Part shown: in pieces, positions 35,004-43,712 of the stretch
Position numbering within the stretch: the first letter of the stretch is position 1
Layout: each line of letters opens with the position of its first letter
DNA from: Spirochaetales bacterium
GTDB taxonomy: Bacteria; Spirochaetota; Spirochaetia; SZUA-6
Assembly: GCA_027021365.1 (NCBI GenBank)
Contig: JALUUM010000016.1
Location: 62,001 to 126,000, forward strand
Direction of reading: 5' to 3'
Length of the DNA stretch: 64,000 nt
Notes under the pieces: generated by a model
Told to the model about the DNA's origin: nothing
What the model saw: only the letters and a program-made list of their open reading frames with translations
The model's database searches: none
Made by a program: the position numbers and the translations under genes

Positions 35004-37166
35004 TCAGGTTTCCACCATTATCCTTTCGATTGCGTCTCTTATTTCTTCTATGGTATAGGGTTTTCTCAATATTCCCTTGAACCCATAACTCTCGTAGTTT
35101 GAGAATACGGGGTCGTCCGAATAACCGCTTGAGACTATTGCCTTTGCTCCCGGATCAATGGAGAGTAGTTTTTGAACTGTTTCCTTACCACCCATTTTCC
35201 CCGGGATTGTCAGGTCCATTATGACAACGTCGAAGGGGTTGCCCCGTGCCATTTTATCGAGGTAAAGTTTTATTGCCTCTTCTCCGTGGCTTGCCTGGGC
35301 GGTTTTGTACCCTATGGTTTCGAGGAGCTTGCAGAGCACATTTCGTACAGACGGATTGTCGTCCATTACCAGAACCGTTACCCTCTTTAAGCCAAAGCCC
35401 TTTCTCCTTGTTCTTGTTGATTTACATTTAGAAGCCAGAGTTTTCGTTTCCCCTTCAAGGATAGTTGTTGTTTCGCTCTTCGGTTTTTCAGCCCTTTTCC
35501 GGGTTGCTTTTAGGAGTATCACGAATTCCGTACCCTCTCCCGGTTCTGACTTTACATAAATTTTACCTTCATGTCGCTTTACTATGGAGTAGGCAACAGC
35601 GAGGCCGAGTCCCTGCCCCTTCTGCTTTGTTGTGAAGTACGGGTCGAATATTTTCTCCCTTATCTTGGGAGGAATACCCGGACCGTTATCCCTTACGATT
35701 ATCTCTATGTAGGGGGTTTTGTCCTTTCCTTCTTTTTTATTATGTGCCTCGATCTCTATCCTCCCGCTTTCTCCCGTTGCTTCCTGGGCATTAATTATGA
35801 GGTTAGTCAAAACCTGGGATAATTGGTTTTCATCTACCTCGGCATTCAGCAAGTCCTCATCCATGTTGAGCTTAAGCGCTGTCTTGGAGCCGCTTACAGA
35901 AAAATCGGATACATCCCTTATGAGTTTCTTCATATCGGTGACCTTTTTTACAGGGGCACCGCCCTTTGCAAAGGTGAGTAACTGCTGGGTGAGACCCTTG
36001 GCCCTGAGTATGGATTTTTCAGTCTCTTCAAGCAGGTCAAGGGATTCTTTAAAGAGCAGCTCATTCTGCAAACCGATTCGCTCATTCAAGTTGATTTTCA
36101 AGAGTGAAAGGTTTCCGAGTATTGCCGTAAGGATATTGTTGAAATCATGTGCGAGTCCCCCGGCAAGGAGTCCGAGAGATTCAAGCTTCTGAGCAGTCAA
36201 AAGCCTTTCTTCCATTTTTACAAAATCGGTGAGGTCTATGATACTTACTATGACGTGTTTTGCTTCTTCAATATTCTTGGGGAGCGGAATACTCAACTTG
36301 ATGGTGAGCTTGTTGTCTTCGAGATCCTTTGCATATGATATGTTTTCGAATTTTTTCTTTCCCTCGAGTATGTGTAACAGTAAGTTTTTAATGTGAGGTT
36401 TTGAATCCTCCGAGAATGTGAGATGTGCCTTTTCAAGTAACTCTTCCTTGGAAGAAGCCTTGAATATTCTTACCGACTCGTTGTTCACATCGATGAAACG
36501 TATGCTCTGTATGGATTGTTCTATGAAATCGGGGTTTTCATCGAGGTATTTCTCGTAGTTTTTAACCCCGCTCCTCTTAAGTTTTTCGACTCTTTCAAAA
36601 ATACCGGAGTAATCCTCCTCCCAGATCGAGACAAGGGCATTTTCGAAGATGTTGCGGTATCTCTCCCTACTTTTCTCAAGTTCTTCTTCGAGACGTTTCC
36701 TCTCTGTAATATCTATAGTGCTGACTATGATGTTTTTGAATTCTTTGAATTCCCGTGGGATTATAAACCTCGTTATAGTGTAAATCTTTTCCCCGTCGAG
36801 GGTTAAACCGGGAACCTCGCTTTCGAAGGTGTCCTTTCCTTCTGCAATGGAAATGAGGGCTTCCTTGAATACCGGAATGGCTTCCGGCAAGGTAATTTTG
36901 TCCAGGGAACCAAGTAGTTCGGACTTGCTTTTTGCCCTGTGTATCCTCAACACTTCATTGTTGACATCCAGTATTTTGATAGACCTTGTCAGCTGTATTA
37001 CCTTATCCTCATTTTCATCGAAGTAAGCCCTGAAATTGGTAACACCCCGTTCCTTCAATGATTCGATGAAAGATTTTACCTCTGTATAATCTTCCTCCCA
37101 TAGGCCTACCTTGGCTGTCTGAAAAATAATTCTGTACTTATTGTCTCTGCTTTTCATGGGATTCAA
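35004..37166 (-). CDS. PAS-PAS hybrid histidine kinase with receiver domain
   Basis: A cytoplasmic hybrid kinase of about 720 residues. It has two homologous PAS units, the first with VGLWEEDYTEVKSF and the second with VSIWEEDYSGIFER, both followed by FIDVNNE/ILDVNNE-type strands. A HisKA domain (GGLAHDFNNILTAILG), a catalytic domain (NAQEATGE; GQGLGLAVAYSIV) and a C-terminal receiver (Asp in VVIMDLTIPGKMGG) follow. No membrane helix is present. The TTG at 37166 lies ten bases after a perfect AAGGGAGGT box; ATG 37157 is the alternative, and the open frame extends to 37223. It is divergent from acr3. Confidence 0.9.
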   Translation of the reverse strand: MNPMKSRDNKYRIIFQTAKVGLWEEDYTEVKSFIESLKERGVTNFRAYFDENEDKVIQLTRSIKILDVNNEVLRIHRAKSKSELLGSLDKITLPEAIPVFKEALISIAEGKDTFESEVPGLTLDGEKIYTITRFIIPREFKEFKNIIVSTIDITERKRLEEELEKSRERYRNIFENALVSIWEEDYSGIFERVEKLKRSGVKNYEKYLDENPDFIEQSIQSIRFIDVNNESVRIFKASSKEELLEKAHLTFSEDSKPHIKNLLLHILEGKKKFENISYAKDLEDNKLTIKLSIPLPKNIEEAKHVIVSIIDLTDFVKMEERLLTAQKLESLGLLAGGLAHDFNNILTAILGNLSLLKINLNERIGLQNELLFKESLDLLEETEKSILRAKGLTQQLLTFAKGGAPVKKVTDMKKLIRDVSDFSVSGSKTALKLNMDEDLLNAEVDENQLSQVLTNLIINAQEATGESGRIEIEAHNKKEGKDKTPYIEIIVRDNGPGIPPKIREKIFDPYFTTKQKGQGLGLAVAYSIVKRHEGKIYVKSEPGEGTEFVILLKATRKRAEKPKSETTTILEGETKTLASKCKSTRTRRKGFGLKRVTVLVMDDNPSVRNVLCKLLETIGYKTAQASHGEEAIKLYLDKMARGNPFDVVIMDLTIPGKMGGKETVQKLLSIDPGAKAIVSSGYSDDPVFSNYESYGFKGILRKPYTIEEIRDAIERIMVET

Positions 37167-37285
37167 AAGGCTTTTTACCTCCCTTACCTTATGAATTTTA
37201 TACGTCAATACAGTAAAAATCAATATTTTCTCTAATTTATTTATTATAGTGATAATATTTTGCTAATTTATACCTTAACATTCTG

Positions 37286-37313
37286 TTGACAAATAATATT
37301 GTTTGAGTAATAT
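37286..37313 (+). promoter_or_regulatory. Promoter of the acr3-arsC genes
   Basis: TTGACA at 37286-37291 and TAATAT at 37308-37313 are 16 bases apart. The spacer and flanks contain repeated AATATT blocks that could bind an ArsR-type repressor. Confidence 0.55.
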
Positions 37314-37377
37314 TTAATGACAAGCCTTTCTTTGGTTTGTGAATAATAAATACTGTAAGTTGCGGAGGATGATCCTG

Positions 37378-38514
37378 ATGGCAGATAGGAAGCTCAGTTT
37401 CTTCGAAAAGTATCTAACAGTATGGGTTCTGCTCTGTATAGGTGCAGGGATTCTTATAGGTAGAACTGCACCTGGAATTGCGAAAACCCTTGATTCTCTT
37501 TCAATATATCAGGTGTCGATACCGATAGCAATATGTCTTTTCTTCATGATGTATCCCATAATGGTCAAGATAGATTTTCAAGAGGTAATAGAGGCGGGGA
37601 AAACGCCGAAACCGGTACTTATGACTCTCTTCATCAACTGGGCAATAAAGCCATTTTCAATGTATATCATTGCAACCTTCTTCCTCGGTTTTGTCTTTAG
37701 AGGATTGCTACCAGGTACCGAGATTATAAAAACCGGGCAGGAGGTAGAACTTTGGAGAAGTTATGTTTCCGGTGCCATACTCCTGGGGATTGCACCGTGT
37801 ACCGCTATGGTTTTGTTGTGGGGTTACCTTGCAAGGGGAAATGATGGCCTTACTCTGGTAATGGTAGCAATTAATTCCCTTACGATGCTAGTCCTCTATG
37901 CCCCGCTTGGTGGATTTCTTCTTGGTGTAAATGCTATGCCGATTCCATGGCAGACAATACTTCTTTCAGTTGGTATCTATGTTGCGCTTCCCCTTGTTGC
38001 AGGTTACTTTTCGAGAAAGTTTATAATTCGGAAAAAGGGAATTGAATGGTTCAATGAAAAGTTCCTTCACTACCTTACTCCTGTCAGCATCATTGCCCTT
38101 CTCTTTACACTCATTCTTCTCTTTTCATTCAAAGGTGATGTGATTATTGAGAATCCGTTTACCATAGTATGGATTGCAATTCCTCTGTTTATTCAGACAA
38201 TTTTTATTTTTAGCATAGGGTATTTTATCTTTTCAAGGGTACTTAAACTTTCATACGAGGATGCGGCACCTGCATCCATGATAGGAGCCTCTAACCATTT
38301 TGAAGTTGCAATTGCTACGGCTACAATGCTGTTTGGGCTATCTTCCGGGGCATCACTTGCTACGGTAGTGGGTGTTTTGATAGAGGTACCTGTTATGCTG
38401 ATGCTTGTATCAATCTGTAAGAGGACTTGCAACCTGTTTGGTGAGTGCAGTCTGGATCTTCCCCACTGCAAGGAGAAGGAGAGTAAGATTACCCCTGCTA
38501 CGGCAAAGATTTAA
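37378..38514 (+). CDS. acr3: Arsenite efflux permease, ACR3 family
   Basis: ATG 37378 has GGAGG nine bases upstream, giving 378 residues. The protein has ten predicted helices. It carries the conserved Cys in [19 protein letters not shown], essential for arsenite transport in the family, and the late [16 protein letters not shown] motif with its conserved glutamate. ACR3 expels As(III) using the proton motive force. arsC follows after 16 bases, making an arsenate-reduction and efflux pair. Confidence 0.95.
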   Translation: MADRKLSFFEKYLTVWVLLCIGAGILIGRTAPGIAKTLDSLSIYQVSIPIAICLFFMMYPIMVKIDFQEVIEAGKTPKPVLMTLFINWAIKPFSMYIIATFFLGFVFRGLLPGTEIIKTGQEVELWRSYVSGAILLGIAPCTAMVLLWGYLARGNDGLTLVMVAINSLTMLVLYAPLGGFLLGVNAMPIPWQTILLSVGIYVALPLVAGYFSRKFIIRKKGIEWFNEKFLHYLTPVSIIALLFTLILLFSFKGDVIIENPFTIVWIAIPLFIQTIFIFSIGYFIFSRVLKLSYEDAAPASMIGASNHFEVAIATATMLFGLSSGASLATVVGVLIEVPVMLMLVSICKRTCNLFGECSLDLPHCKEKESKITPATAKI

Positions 38515-38530
38515 CTTGAAGGAGCGATCA

Positions 38531-38956
38531 ATGGAAAATGAAAAGGAAAACGGAAAAAAGGAGGTACTCTTTATATGTACCCACAATTCGGCTCGCTCCC
38601 AGATGGCAGAGGGGCTTGTAAATGCACTCTACTCTGACAGGTTCAGAGCCTACAGTGCAGGCACCGAAAAGACTAAAGTAAATCCTCTTGCCATAGAGGT
38701 TATGAAGGAGATTGGAATTGATATTTCTCATCACACATCGAAAACCGTAGAGGTTTTCCGAGACAGGCTGTTCGACATTGTCGTTACCGTCTGTGATAAT
38801 GCAAGGGAAACCTGCCCCTTTTTCCCCGGTAAGAAAGTAATTCACAGATCCTTCGAGGATCCCTCGTCCGCTATGGGCACCAGAGAGGAACGCCTGCAGG
38901 TTTTCCGCCGTGTAAGGGATGAAATAAAAGAATGGATAGGGAAAGAGCTTATTTAA
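38531..38956 (+). CDS. arsC: Arsenate reductase, low-molecular-weight phosphatase type
   Basis: ATG 38531 with GGAG upstream gives 141 residues. The P-loop VLFICTHNSARSQMA supplies the nucleophile Cys16. The redox pair Cys88/Cys95 lies in VCDNARETCPFFPG. This is the thioredoxin-coupled (S. aureus-like) ArsC type that reduces As(V) to As(III) for ACR3. A small thioredoxin-like gene lies 3 kb downstream. The gene converges on the truncated oxidoreductase remnant with seven bases between them. Confidence 0.94.
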   Translation: MENEKENGKKEVLFICTHNSARSQMAEGLVNALYSDRFRAYSAGTEKTKVNPLAIEVMKEIGIDISHHTSKTVEVFRDRLFDIVVTVCDNARETCPFFPGKKVIHRSFEDPSSAMGTREERLQVFRRVRDEIKEWIGKELI

Positions 38957-38963
38957 GAAATTA

Positions 38964-39473
38964 TCATACTGAAAGTGCCACCTGAAATGCCTCTTTTATT
39001 GCATCCTGAGCTTTTCCTACTTTATGAGCATCGCTTATTACGTGATACTCTATTTTTCCCCTAATTTCTTCTTCCAACGGGTTGTAGCTTCTCATTCCTG
39101 TTGCAACTACAACATGATCTATATCATGCAGGTTTCTTGTATTTCCTTCTTTATCCAATATTGTTACTTTTCTTCCATCTACTTTGGTTGCCAGAAAGCC
39201 CGTATAGACAGGGATGTTATTATCCTTTAGGCTCTTTAAGCTTAGGGCTCTTTCAATCATCTCCATTCCGCGTGCTATTTCATCCAGCATTTCCACAATT
39301 AAGACTCTATTATTTTTCTTAAGGAGTTTATTTGCAACCTCTATTCCTATCAGGCCGCCTCCGATAACTACAACATTTTTATTTTCAACTATATTCTCTT
39401 CTTCAAGAAGCTCGGCCCAAAAGTAATCCTTTAATCCTTCTATTGGAGGAACAGCCGGCTTTCCCGGATTCAT
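38964..39473 (-). pseudogene. Truncated C-terminal remnant of an FAD/NAD-dependent oxidoreductase (enoate-reductase type)
   Basis: The frame begins in the middle of a flavoprotein. NPGKPAVPPIEGLKD equals the internal region after the ATG-x-x-P of dienoyl/enoate reductases. It is followed by a complete NAD-binding motif (VVVIGGGLIGIEVANKLL) and the terminal FAD-binding VVVATGMRSYN with a C-terminal DAIKEAFQVAL tail. The TIM-barrel, Fe-S and first FAD segments are missing, and nothing homologous lies upstream. The fragment is visibly AT-richer than its neighbours and starts inside an inverted repeat. It is best read as a gene relic between arsC and the barrel protein. Confidence 0.8.
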
Positions 39474-39495
39474 TTTTAAAACCGGGTTGCCGGCT
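39453..39495. repeat. Inverted repeat at the truncation point, plus 16-bp direct repeat downstream
   Basis: AGCCGGC...CCCGG (39453-39467) is mirrored by CCGGG..GCCGGCT (39482-39495) around the first codon of the truncated flavoprotein gene. Immediately downstream TTTTATTGTTTAC occurs twice (39495-39507, 39511-39523). The hairpin followed by T-rich sequence could act as a plus-strand terminator. The position at the gene break also suggests it marks a rearrangement. Confidence 0.6.
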
Positions 39496-39629
39496 TTTAT
39501 TGTTTACTCCTTTTATTGTTTACCCGATAATTGCAGCTGGCATCAAGGTTGTTGACAGTGAAAAGTATTTTGCAATAAATTATGTAATCAATCCAATTTT
39601 ATCAACTATTGCACGGGAGGGAAATGTCG

Positions 39630-40160
39630 ATGTACCGATCCATAAAAACAATTCTCTCTATTCTGGTATTCTCTCTAATTTGCATGGCTTTTGCAGCCGC
39701 TGCGGATATCGGGGTCGGGTTACAATTCAGCGCAGAGAATTTCAATGCCGAAAAAATGGATTTTTACCCAGGTTTCAACGTCGTGTTTATCGGAGGAACG
39801 GGTTACGTGGGAGGGATGCTGAGTTTTGACCTGGTATCTGAAGCGGTAAGCAGCAGCATTTACGGCATGAAGGCAGGAGAAAGGGCACGTCTTGCTTCCC
39901 TCTACCTGGTAGGTCAGTATCCTCTTGGGAATCTCACACTATATACGGGCCCCGGAGTCGGAGCGTACCTGGATGGCACCAATACGATGAGAACGACCAT
40001 CCAGGACAACAAGATGCTCTTCTTCAAAGCAGGATTGTCATACAGGTTCTCTTCTGTAAGCGTGTTCCTCGACAGTATCTTTTATACATATTTAGCTCCT
40101 GTTTTCAAATTTGATGTAACCAACCCGAAAATCCTTCTTGGTGCCTCGTATATGTTCTGA
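39630..40160 (+). CDS. Small outer-membrane β-barrel-like protein
   Basis: ATG 39630 has GGGAGG nine bases upstream (ATG 39624 and TTG 39609 are alternatives). The 176-residue product has a signal peptide (TILSILVFSLICMAFAAAA, cleavage near Ala-Asp). Alternating hydrophobic strands and a terminal aromatic (YMF) follow, as in small outer-membrane barrels. I cannot assign a family. It has its own TTGACA-type upstream element and lies between two arsenic-related gene groups; whether it is linked to them is unknown. Confidence 0.65.
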   Translation: MYRSIKTILSILVFSLICMAFAAAADIGVGLQFSAENFNAEKMDFYPGFNVVFIGGTGYVGGMLSFDLVSEAVSSSIYGMKAGERARLASLYLVGQYPLGNLTLYTGPGVGAYLDGTNTMRTTIQDNKMLFFKAGLSYRFSSVSVFLDSIFYTYLAPVFKFDVTNPKILLGASYMF

Positions 40161-40232
40161 GTATATATTCTATTCTAAGTATATATTTTGTGCAGATGCA
40201 CCGAGCTTATTTTCCGCTTCCTCAAAATTAAC

Positions 40233-40261
40233 TTGACTATTTGGCAAAAAGGTAATATAAA
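40233..40261 (+). promoter_or_regulatory. Promoter of the arsR-permease-thioredoxin operon
   Basis: TTGACT at 40233-40238 and TATAAA at 40256-40261 are 17 bases apart. The two dyads directly downstream (40265-40302) would let a repressor block initiation. Confidence 0.65.
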
Positions 40262-40264
40262 TAT

Positions 40265-40302
40265 ATAAAGAATGCTTTATCTATGATTCTTTGATTCATA
40301 GA
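40265..40302. promoter_or_regulatory. Two adjacent dyads, likely ArsR operators
   Basis: ATAAAG-AATG-CTTTAT (40265-40280) is a perfect dyad. TCTATGA, a nine-base spacer, then TCATAGA (40280-40302) is a second perfect dyad, touching the first. They lie between the -10 and the arsR start. The first is echoed at 40701-40718 before the permease gene. Confidence 0.6.
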
Positions 40303-40318
40303 AGGGCCGGGGTGATAG

Positions 40319-40654
40319 ATGAAGGAAACGATACAAATTCTAAAGGCTCTTGCAGACGAGACGAGATTGAGGATTGTAAATATTCTCTCTGTCAAGGAAT
40401 TCTGTGTATGCGAGATTCAGGAGATACTTTCGATGTCAGAGCCTCGCATATCAAGACACCTTCGAATACTGAAAACTGCAGGTCTCGTGTCTTCGAAGGA
40501 GGAGGGCCGCTGGGTTTTCTACACTCTGCAACCTGATCCGAAACTGGAGAGGTTGTTTTCCTTCTTGAAGGGCAGTTTGAAAGACAACGAGGTATTCAAG
40601 AGGGATCTGGAAAAGGCGATGAAGACCAATCTTGCCTGCCGTGTGAATTATTGA
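40319..40654 (+). CDS. arsR: Arsenite-responsive ArsR repressor
   Basis: The 111-residue winged-helix protein has the ELCVCDL-like metal motif, here EFCVCEIQEIL, with Cys29 and Cys31 in the α3 region. A late Cys107 (NLACRVNY) could be the third thiolate. The recognition helix is SEPRISRHLRILKTAGLV. Such repressors release DNA on binding As(III)/Sb(III). GGGGTG precedes the ATG. It heads a group with a permease and a thioredoxin-like gene, and may also control acr3-arsC. Confidence 0.93.
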   Translation: MKETIQILKALADETRLRIVNILSVKEFCVCEIQEILSMSEPRISRHLRILKTAGLVSSKEEGRWVFYTLQPDPKLERLFSFLKGSLKDNEVFKRDLEKAMKTNLACRVNY

Positions 40655-40655
40655 A

Positions 40656-40677
40656 ATGCTCTTGTTACTAAGAGCAT
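40656..40677 (+). terminator. Hairpin after arsR (no T-run)
   Basis: ATGCTCTT, a six-base loop, then AAGAGCAT form a perfect 8-bp stem starting two bases after the arsR stop. There is no following U-tract, so it may be an attenuator or an RNA-stability hairpin rather than a true terminator, reducing expression of the downstream permease. Confidence 0.45.
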
Positions 40678-40700
40678 CGGGGCGGTAGCGGCAAGAATCA

Positions 40701-40718
40701 TATAAAGATTTCTTTATA
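40701..40718. promoter_or_regulatory. ArsR-like dyad before the permease gene
   Basis: TATAAAG-ATTT-CTTTATA is a perfect 7-bp dyad with the same arms as the one upstream of arsR (40265-40280). The same spacing and arms at both places suggest one regulator binds both. Confidence 0.5.
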
Positions 40719-40731
40719 AGATTGAAGGAGA

Positions 40732-41826
40732 TTGAAAATATCACTGTTCCGGTATTTGCACGGAATCGGATTGGGGGAAACCTTGTTTGGTAACAATGGA
40801 TTTTTCATGAACGTGATAAGGGCCGGATGGTTTGCACTGACCGATTACCTCTCCGCCCATGTTATAACGTGCCTTGTACCTGCCTTTTTCATTGCAGGCG
40901 CAATTACGATACTGATCTCTCAGGACAAGGTCCTGAAATACTTCGGAGAGCAGACAAAGAAGGTCGTTTCATACACGATAGCCTCCATCTCCGGGGCAAT
41001 ACTGGCCGTCTGTTCCTGCACTGTGCTGCCCCTTTTTTCGGGGATATACAAGCGTGGTGCGGGAATAGGGCCGGCGATAGCCTTTCTCTACTCGGGGCCG
41101 GCAATCAACATACTTGCAATCACCTACACGGCAAAACTCCTTGGGCTGGATATCGGTGTTTCGAGAGCGGTGGGAGCAATACTCTTTTCCGTGGTGATCG
41201 GTCTTATAATGGCACTGATCTTTCCTGCCCACAGGGAGGAAAATCGGGCCATGTTCACCTCTTCCTTCGAGGTAAAGTCCAAGAGGAGCGAGGTGGTGAA
41301 CATACTCTTCTTTGTCTTTCTTGTTCTCGTGTTGATATTTGCCTCCTCGAAACACTGGGTTCTACTTGGTATCAGCCTTCTCGTGGTAATAGGGATCACT
41401 GTCCGGTATATCAGGAAGGATGAGTTCAAGCTGTGGATGAAATCCACATGGGATTTTTTTCTACAGATATTTCCACTGCTTCTGCTTGGGGTATTCATTG
41501 CAGGTATCATAAAGTTTTTCGTGCCGCCGGAGTTTATTGCAAGGTGGGTTGGCTCCAATACTGTATCGGCAAACCTTATTGCTTCCGTGATAGGGGCTTT
41601 TTCTTACTTCGCGACACTTACCGAGGTGCCAATCGTAAAGGCACTTATGGATTTAGGAATGTCGAAGGGGCCTGCGCTTGCCCTGCTTTTGGCAGGGCCA
41701 TCACTTAGCCTTCCCAATATGATAGTGATAAGCAGAATAATGGGGCTCAAGAAGGCAACTGTTTACATAGGGCTGGTAGTGGTTATGGCATCAACTACGG
41801 GATTGATCGTAGGGAGATTCATATAA
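40732..41826 (+). CDS. Permease of the ArsP/DUF318 family
   Basis: The 364-residue protein has 8-10 helices in two similar halves. The first half carries AVCSCTVLPLFSGIYKRGAGIGPAIAFLYSGPAI, of which the CSCTVLPLF and GAGIGPAIAFL segments are diagnostic. The second half has FATLTEVPIVKALMDLGM and GPALALLLAGPSLSLPN. ArsP members export methylated or organic arsenicals; relatives handle other metals, so the exact substrate is open. TTG 40732 is the longest start but its GGAG is very close; ATG 40807 is possible. It lies between arsR and a thioredoxin-like gene. Confidence 0.85.
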   Translation: MKISLFRYLHGIGLGETLFGNNGFFMNVIRAGWFALTDYLSAHVITCLVPAFFIAGAITILISQDKVLKYFGEQTKKVVSYTIASISGAILAVCSCTVLPLFSGIYKRGAGIGPAIAFLYSGPAINILAITYTAKLLGLDIGVSRAVGAILFSVVIGLIMALIFPAHREENRAMFTSSFEVKSKRSEVVNILFFVFLVLVLIFASSKHWVLLGISLLVVIGITVRYIRKDEFKLWMKSTWDFFLQIFPLLLLGVFIAGIIKFFVPPEFIARWVGSNTVSANLIASVIGAFSYFATLTEVPIVKALMDLGMSKGPALALLLAGPSLSLPNMIVISRIMGLKKATVYIGLVVVMASTTGLIVGRFI

Positions 41827-41853
41827 AGATTGAGAAAATCAGGAGGATGAAAA

Positions 41854-42183
41854 ATGGGAAGTATTATAGAAGAGAAACTGAAAGAGGGTAAGCCTCTGAT
41901 CGTAGATTTCGGAAGTGATACCTGTGCTCCGTGCAAGATGATAAAACCCGTGCTGGAAGAGATAGCAGAGGAGTATAAGGATTCTGTAAATGTTCTTATA
42001 TTGGATGTTTATGAATACCAGGAGCTATCCAGAGAAATGGGTATTATGTCGATACCCACTCAGTTCTTCTACGATGCCGAGGGTAATATGCTGGGGCATC
42101 ACATCGGTTTCATTCCGAAAGAGGCATTTGTCCAGATCATAGAGGAACACTTCGGGATACCGGCAGGTGATTCTGTAAAGTAA
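41854..42183 (+). CDS. Thioredoxin-family protein (CAPC active site)
   Basis: The 109-residue cytosolic protein has the thioredoxin fold with redox motif CAPC at Cys24-Cys27 (GSDTCAPCKMIKPVLEEIA) and the cis-Pro loop SIPTQFFYDAEG. The canonical Trp before the CxxC is replaced by Thr, and the motif is CAPC rather than CGPC. Co-location with ArsR and an ArsP-like permease suggests it reduces ArsC or a thiol-bound arsenical. An AGGAGG box precedes the ATG. Confidence 0.9.
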   Translation: MGSIIEEKLKEGKPLIVDFGSDTCAPCKMIKPVLEEIAEEYKDSVNVLILDVYEYQELSREMGIMSIPTQFFYDAEGNMLGHHIGFIPKEAFVQIIEEHFGIPAGDSVK

Positions 42184-42352
42184 GGTTTCTTTCTCTCTCA
42201 TGGGAAGAATTCAAATATCCTAAGCCCACCCGTTGGTGAGGCTGACTCGTTTGTTAATACAATTCAAAGATATTTCTCCCTGATTCGCCGGCACTTGAAG
42301 TGCATATCAGAATGGCATAATATGTTTTAAAAACTCATGGGAGTGTCTTGAA

Positions 42353-43639
42353 TTGGAAGAAAGTGAAAAAATAAGGAAGTACAGGCATTTCGAAACATAC
42401 GAGGTACCCCCCACTATGAAAGCCGTTGTTTTCAAGGGCCTCGGTTTCAAGGACCTGGCTGTCGAGGAAGTGCCGGTGCCGGCGGTCGGTAAGAATCAAC
42501 TTTTGTGCAGGGTGGATGCAGCCGGGGTCTGCACCTCGATAATCAAGATACTTGCACAGGGAAAGGAACACAAGTATTTCAACGGGTGGGACCCTGCCAG
42601 GTACCCGGTAATACTTGGTGATGAGGGCTCGGTGACCGTTGTGAAGGTGGGAGAGAACCTTAAGGATAGGTACAGGGTAGGGGAGCGTTACGGGATACAG
42701 CCTGCCGTTGATATAGAGCCGATCAACTTCAGGGAACGATACAGGGACAATGCCAGGGGAATGAAAAAATGTGCCGTGGGGTACACCCTTGGCGGCAACC
42801 TCGCCCAGTACATACTTATAATGGAAGAGGTGTTGGAGGCAGGATGCCTGATACCCCTGCCTGCCGATTTACCATATTTTGCCGTTTCCATGGGAGAGCC
42901 TATTTCCTGTGTCTATTCCGGGCAGGAGAGAAATATTCACCTCTACAAGAAAGATCCCCTGTCGCCCAGAATACCGAAGCTCGGATTCCTGGTAGGCGGT
43001 ACCGGGGTTGTAATCGGGGCGGGGGTGATGGGAAGAATCCACGTTGAAATGGCCATGCGTTTTCGGCCGAGGAACCTGATAGTCTCTGACATCAACCGGG
43101 AAAGGCTTAAGAAGGTGGAGAGGCAGCTGGGTAACAAGGCGAGAAGGCTCGGGATAAACCTTGTAACTGTTGGCGCCGAGGAGCTTGGCAAGAAGGTATT
43201 CGAGTTGAGTGGCGGGAACGGTGCCGACGATGTAATTCTCGCTGTGGGAGTGCAGGCCGTTCAACAGGATGCATTCGGGCTTCTTGGAAAGGGAGGAGTG
43301 ATAAACCTCTTCGGAGGCCTTCCTAAGGGGAAGAATATTTTGCAGCTGGATGCAATTCAGGTTCACTACGACGAGATAAAGGTTGTCGGTTCCAGCGGGG
43401 GAGAGCCTTCGGACATTATAGCCACTCTCAAGGCGATGGCTGATGGAGATATAGACCCCGGGAACTATGTTTACGGGGTTGGTGTCCTTGACCATGCTCC
43501 AATGATTCTCAAGGGGATCGAGGAGAACAGAGTCGACGGGAAGGCGATACTGTATCCTCATATTAGCCTGAAAGATTTCCGCAGGGTGGAATACTGGGAC
43601 GGAAAGATGGAGGAGGAACTCCTTGGCAAGTGGCTATAG
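42353..43639 (+). CDS. MDR-superfamily zinc-type dehydrogenase (sorbose-1-phosphate reductase-like)
   Basis: The 428-residue medium-chain dehydrogenase has a GroES-like N-terminal domain, with Cys in DAAGVCTSIIKILAQ. A Rossmann domain (VIGAGVMGRIHVEMAM) and a long C-terminal part follow. The usual catalytic-zinc GHE motif reads GDE (ILGDEGSVTVV), so one ligand is altered. The structural four-Cys lobe is absent. It resembles the L-sorbose-1-phosphate reductase branch. The TTG at 42353 is the best available start. It leads a group with a mannitol-dehydrogenase-like and an LsrG-like gene. Confidence 0.8.
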   Translation: MEESEKIRKYRHFETYEVPPTMKAVVFKGLGFKDLAVEEVPVPAVGKNQLLCRVDAAGVCTSIIKILAQGKEHKYFNGWDPARYPVILGDEGSVTVVKVGENLKDRYRVGERYGIQPAVDIEPINFRERYRDNARGMKKCAVGYTLGGNLAQYILIMEEVLEAGCLIPLPADLPYFAVSMGEPISCVYSGQERNIHLYKKDPLSPRIPKLGFLVGGTGVVIGAGVMGRIHVEMAMRFRPRNLIVSDINRERLKKVERQLGNKARRLGINLVTVGAEELGKKVFELSGGNGADDVILAVGVQAVQQDAFGLLGKGGVINLFGGLPKGKNILQLDAIQVHYDEIKVVGSSGGEPSDIIATLKAMADGDIDPGNYVYGVGVLDHAPMILKGIEENRVDGKAILYPHISLKDFRRVEYWDGKMEEELLGKWL

Positions 43640-43712
43640 AACAGGCGAAAGCAGAATGGGCGAAAGTAGAACAGGTGAAAGCAAAGCAGACGAAAATAGA
43701 ATGAGCGAGAAA
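43638..43712 (+). repeat. 15-bp tandem repeat (5 units) at a gene junction
   Basis: Five degenerate copies of AGAAcaGGcGAAAGc span the stop of the MDR gene and the start region of the next gene. Depending on which start is used, they encode Arg-x-Gly-Glu-Ser repeats or lie in the untranslated leader. The ribosome-binding site of the downstream gene seems to be within the array. Confidence 0.8.

Noticed and set aside
42200..42240. Terminator hairpin after the thioredoxin-like gene
   Set aside because: GCC-CACC-N4-GGTG-A-GGC forms only a bulged stem and lacks a following T-run; too weak to call.
42184..42352. tRNA or small RNA gene in the 169-base gap
   Set aside because: No cloverleaf or T-loop motif found; no structured RNA family recognised.
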